From assembly GCA_964468725.1 (NCBI GenBank), contig CAYXVU010000278.1, forward strand, positions 1 through 7,421: a DNA stretch of 7,421 bases. Reading direction: 5' to 3'. The notes under the pieces were generated by a model that was given only the letters and a program-made list of their open reading frames with translations, ran no database searches and had not been told where the DNA came from. Made by a program: the position numbers and the translations under genes. This document shows, piece by piece, positions 5,514 through 7,421 of this stretch (the first letter of the stretch is position 1; each line of letters starts with the position of its first letter). This stretch comes from CAYXVU01 sp964468725. Its GTDB lineage: Bacteria; Acidobacteriota; Blastocatellia; UBA7656.

Positions 5514-6185
5514 ATGAAGAAGTCAAGTTTTATCATCATGATGGCGGTGCTGTTGGTCGCAACCACATGGTCAATCAGTCCCGTTCGTGCCAACGGCAAC
5601 CTCGATCAAATTCTGGCCAATATGCAAGCGGCGGGAAAAAAGGTTTCCACCATCAAAGCGGTCTTAACGCAGAAGAAATCGTTTGCCAGCATCGGTGGCT
5701 CGGAGGTCTATCGCGGCGACCTGCTTTTCAAACATGTCGGGCAAAACGACAAGGTGCGAATCAACTATTCGAATGGGTCGCAGATTTCCGTTGATCCGAA
5801 AGAGGTTTGGCTCTACCAACCGGGAGCCGGTCAAGCCATCGTCACCTCGCGCACTAGCCTCTCATCGCAAAGCGATGAGTATGCCTTCTTTTCGACGCCC
5901 TACAAATTATCGACAGCAGAAATCAAAGCCCGTTATGACATCTCCTACGCCGGAGAAGAAAACGGCAAAGCCATTCTGGCGTTAAAACCCAAAGTGAAAT
6001 CGGCGGTACAGAGCATGAAATGGTGGGTCGATCAGACGCTCTGGCTACCGACGCGCATCGAGATGGTCGAAGGCAATGGTGACCGCTCGATGTTTACGCT
6101 GACTGGCGTCGCAGTGAATGAGCGCATCTCGGATGACGCCTTCAAGCTTAACTTGCCTGCGGGCACAAAGATCGTTCGCAAATAA
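5514..6185 (+). CDS. lolA: Outer-membrane lipoprotein carrier protein LolA
   Basis: 223 residues, normal for LolA with its signal peptide. Residues 1-26 are a Sec signal: MKKSS, a hydrophobic core, then VRA before Asn27 as a type I peptidase site; there is no lipobox Cys, so the mature protein is soluble in the periplasm. The LolA half-barrel follows: helix LDQILANMQAAGKKVSTIKAVLTQ (about 29-52), YRGDLLFKHVGQNDKVRINY (the segment matching 'G.l.f.rP...rw.y'), then the strand VWLYQPGAGQAIV, equivalent to 'lW.Y.p...q...' of E. coli LolA. The C-terminal strands contain WWVDQTLWLPTRIEMVEGNGDRSMFTLTGVAVN and end with FKLNLPAGTKIVRK. LolA accepts triacylated lipoproteins from the inner-membrane LolCDE-type complex in its hydrophobic cavity and hands them to an acceptor at the outer membrane. 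It is the last gene of the operon, 32 bp after the 107-residue gene, and is followed by a terminator. Confidence 0.9.
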   Translation: MKKSSFIIMMAVLLVATTWSISPVRANGNLDQILANMQAAGKKVSTIKAVLTQKKSFASIGGSEVYRGDLLFKHVGQNDKVRINYSNGSQISVDPKEVWLYQPGAGQAIVTSRTSLSSQSDEYAFFSTPYKLSTAEIKARYDISYAGEENGKAILALKPKVKSAVQSMKWWVDQTLWLPTRIEMVEGNGDRSMFTLTGVAVNERISDDAFKLNLPAGTKIVRK

Positions 6186-6230
6186 TTGCAGATAAGACCG
6201 AATTGCTCAACAAAATGAGAAAACGCTGTT

Positions 6231-6308
6231 GAGAGGTTGAGAGGCGGTCTTTGACCGCCGTTACCGAAGACCATGGAGGCGGGTCAGAGACCGCCCTTCA
6301 ACCTTCTC
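6231..6308. repeat. Nested REP-like palindromic element with two hairpins
   Basis: Two similar hairpins stand 35 bp apart: GGCGGTC-TTT-GACCGCC (6243-6259, perfect 7-bp stem) and GGCGGGTC-AGA-GACCGCC (6278-6295, one extra G). The flanks also pair over the whole element: GAGAGGTTGAGAGGCGGTCT at 6231-6250 is an imperfect inverted copy of 6288-6308. The element is non-coding and lies between convergent genes, which is where REP/BIME-type sequences or small non-autonomous elements usually sit. Confidence 0.6.
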
Positions 6309-6341
6309 AGATTGATTCGCAACTCGGTATAACCATTCCCG

Positions 6342-6381
6342 AAACTGAAAAAGGCTCCGCCTTCGGAGCCTTTTTCAGTTT
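6342..6381. terminator. Bidirectional intrinsic terminator between lolA and the J-domain gene
   Basis: A perfect 18-bp stem pairs 6342-6359 with 6364-6381 around a four-base CCTT loop. The GC-rich upper part (GGCTCCG/CGGAGCC) is bordered by A5 on one side and T5 on the other, so a U-tract follows the GC stem in both directions. It lies 157 bp after lolA and 9 bp beyond the stop of the convergent J-domain gene, ending transcription from both sides. Confidence 0.9.
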
Positions 6382-6390
6382 ACCGATGCC

Positions 6391-6987
6391 TCAAGTGAAA
6401 TAGAGAAGATAGAACAACGACCCAAGCACAACGATCATACCAAGCCATAGCAATAGCCGCTGCAAGGCGAATCGCCTGCGCGAAGAATCAAGGTTGCTCT
6501 TTTGCAAGTTCCGCTGCCGGGCAGTGAGCGCGGAGTTGGCCATCAACACGCCAAAGGCGAGTCCGCCGAGAGTCAGGATACGCAACGGCCAAAGGAAGAA
6601 GACCCATTGCATCTCGACCAACATCAACAAAGGAATGCCGATGCCGAAACAGGTCAGCGCCCCCATAACGAGACCTGTGTAATTCATATCCTCTACTTCG
6701 ATCTTTAACGTGCCCGCACGGGCTGCCGCGTCAGGGTCGAATGCGATAGATGAGCCATAGACCGGACGTTTGGGCGCGCGTTGGTCGTCGTACTCTCTGC
6801 GCGTCTGCGGGTCGCTCAAGAGGTCGTGCGCTTCGTTGAGCAGTTTCATCGCCTCTTCGCTGCCGCCGCTGTCGGGATGACGCAGGCGTGCCGCACTGCG
6901 ATAGGCACGATCAATCTCCTCCTGACTCGCTTCTGCTTCTAAACCGAGAACCTCGTAGTAATTTTTGCTGGCGTCGTATTTCTGCAT
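6391..6987 (-). CDS. Membrane-anchored J-domain (DnaJ-like) protein
   Basis: 198 residues. Residues 9-68 are a J-domain: NYYEVLGLEAEASQEEIDRAYR, the essential HPD tripeptide at 37-39 (within LRHPDSGG), then AMKLLNEAHDLLSDPQTRREYD. HPD stimulates the ATPase of a DnaK-type chaperone. The Gly/Phe linker, the CxxCxGxG zinc domain and the C-terminal substrate domains of DnaJ are all absent. Instead a linker (about 70-100) leads to hydrophobic segments at about 105-125 and 128-149 and a third at about 178-197, separated by a basic loop (LTARQRNLQKSN, SSRRRF). The protein probably anchors DnaK to the inner membrane, with the J-domain in the cytoplasm. The N-terminus is the expected one for the family and lies only 15 bp after a TATAAT, with no Shine-Dalgarno. 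Confidence 0.88.
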   Translation of the reverse strand: MQKYDASKNYYEVLGLEAEASQEEIDRAYRSAARLRHPDSGGSEEAMKLLNEAHDLLSDPQTRREYDDQRAPKRPVYGSSIAFDPDAAARAGTLKIEVEDMNYTGLVMGALTCFGIGIPLLMLVEMQWVFFLWPLRILTLGGLAFGVLMANSALTARQRNLQKSNLDSSRRRFALQRLLLWLGMIVVLGSLFYLLYFT

Positions 6988-7002
6988 AGCCGATTGGTGC
7001 GC

Positions 7003-7031
7003 ATTATACCGCAGATAGGCACACCTGCGAA
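7003..7031 (-). promoter_or_regulatory. Promoter of the J-domain gene
   Basis: Minus strand: TTCGCA (7031-7026), exactly 17 bp, then a perfect TATAAT (7008-7003). Transcription would begin around 6996-6997, giving a leader of only about 9-10 bases before ATG 6987 and no room for a normal Shine-Dalgarno. Confidence 0.6.
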
Positions 7032-7082
7032 CGGCAGGCAGTCGTGCAAGCCTTCAGGTTGTTGGCCATAGATTTGGCTCAA

Positions 7083-7111
7083 TTCGCGGATGAAAATCTT
7101 TGTGCTATAGT
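7083..7111 (+). promoter_or_regulatory. Candidate promoter of the Nudix gene
   Basis: Plus strand: TTCGCG (7083-7088), 17-bp spacer, TATAGT (7106-7111). Only eight bases separate the -10 from ATG 7120, so transcription would begin at or within a couple of bases of the start codon. The -35 word is nearly the same as that of the divergent J-domain promoter (TTCGCA). Confidence 0.45.
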
Positions 7112-7119
7112 TTTCGCCT

Positions 7120-7421
7120 ATGTCCGTAACACCGAAAGACGCAGCCGCAATCATTCTGTTGAAAGATCAAGCCGACCCCAAAATGTTTTGGGTCAAACGC
7201 AATCCCAAGTTGATGTTTATGGGCGGTTTTCATACCTTTCCCGGCGGGCAACTCGACAAAGAAGATGCTGCCATTGCTGTCGCCAATTGTGAGAGTGACG
7301 ACCACGCCGCAATGCGTGCCTGTGCCGTGCGTGAAGCGTTCGAAGAGGTCGGCGTCCTGTTGGCACGCGGCGTTGAGGCGCTTGCTGCCGAACGTCTCGC
7401 TTCTCTCAAACACGCGCTCGG
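7120..7421 (+). CDS. Nudix hydrolase, long-insert NUDT7/8/19-like type (3' end cut by the window)
   Basis: 100 residues are visible and the frame runs off the window edge. It starts MSVTPKDAAAIILL, with a first strand, then VKRNPKLMFMGGFHTFPGG (25-43) and Nudix-box residues REAFEEVGV (71-79), which fit the consensus R-E-U-x-E-E-x-G-U exactly. E72, E75 and E76 are the expected divalent-metal ligands. The box is split: the Gly-Gly...Glu part (GGQLDKED, 42-49) is separated from REAFEEVGV by a 21-residue insert instead of the usual seven. This and 'P.l.FmGg..vFPGG' are typical of the NUDT7/8/19-like group, some of which cleave CoA or acyl-CoA. Substrate is not predictable here. No Shine-Dalgarno is seen; the candidate promoter lies almost at the ATG. 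Confidence 0.85.
   Translation, partial: MSVTPKDAAAIILLKDQADPKMFWVKRNPKLMFMGGFHTFPGGQLDKEDAAIAVANCESDDHAAMRACAVREAFEEVGVLLARGVEALAAERLASLKHAL

Noticed and set aside
5861..5879. Perfect 8-bp hairpin CTCATCGC-AAA-GCGATGAG inside lolA
   Set aside because: It is in the middle of the coding region with no U-tract, and encodes an ordinary Ser/Gln/Asp/Glu loop; probably chance.

Overview
The window is ordinary chromosomal sequence from a Gram-negative (diderm) bacterium. The evidence is a lipoprotein, a periplasmic LolA and an FtsX/LolC-type exporter, which together imply an outer membrane. GC content is moderate and the gene set is a mixture of LolA-type, DUF2752, membrane J-domain and long-Nudix genes. 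That mixture suggests an Acidobacteriota-like organism, perhaps Blastocatellia, but this placement is inference and no rRNA or other marker is present to confirm it.

Layout. (i) 1-1386, plus strand: the possible tail of an upstream gene, an alpha/beta-hydrolase-fold protein that has lost its catalytic Ser and His, and a small DUF2752 membrane protein. (ii) 1468-1919, minus strand: a two-gene unit made of a 53-residue double-CxxC zinc-ribbon protein and a 97-residue protein, joined by an ATGA overlap. (iii) 1920-2169: a 250-bp divergent intergenic region with a candidate promoter on each strand. (iv) 2170-6185, plus strand: five tightly packed genes, namely a lipoprotein with LolA/LolB-like character, a four-TM FtsX/LolC-type permease, a LolD/MacB-type ATPase, a 107-residue single-pass membrane protein of unknown family, and LolA. 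(v) 6186-6390: a nested REP-like palindrome followed by a long bidirectional terminator between convergent genes. (vi) 6391-7421: a minus-strand membrane-anchored J-domain protein and a divergent, truncated Nudix hydrolase, both driven by promoters lying almost on top of their start codons.

The biological centre is region (iv). In the classical Lol pathway, LolCDE extracts lipoproteins from the inner membrane, LolA carries them across the periplasm, and LolB, itself a lipoprotein, inserts them into the outer membrane. Here one operon supplies a permease, its ATPase, a LolA and an outer-membrane-type lipoprotein that could fill the LolB position, plus an unassigned small membrane protein. This could be a compact, self-contained Lol-like route with a homodimeric permease and a non-classical acceptor. 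That is the most interesting hypothesis in the window, but it rests on gene order and fold-level resemblance, not on any search.

At DNA scale the notable structures are the heptamer arrays between permease and ATPase, which run into the ATPase start, and the paired hairpins after lolA.
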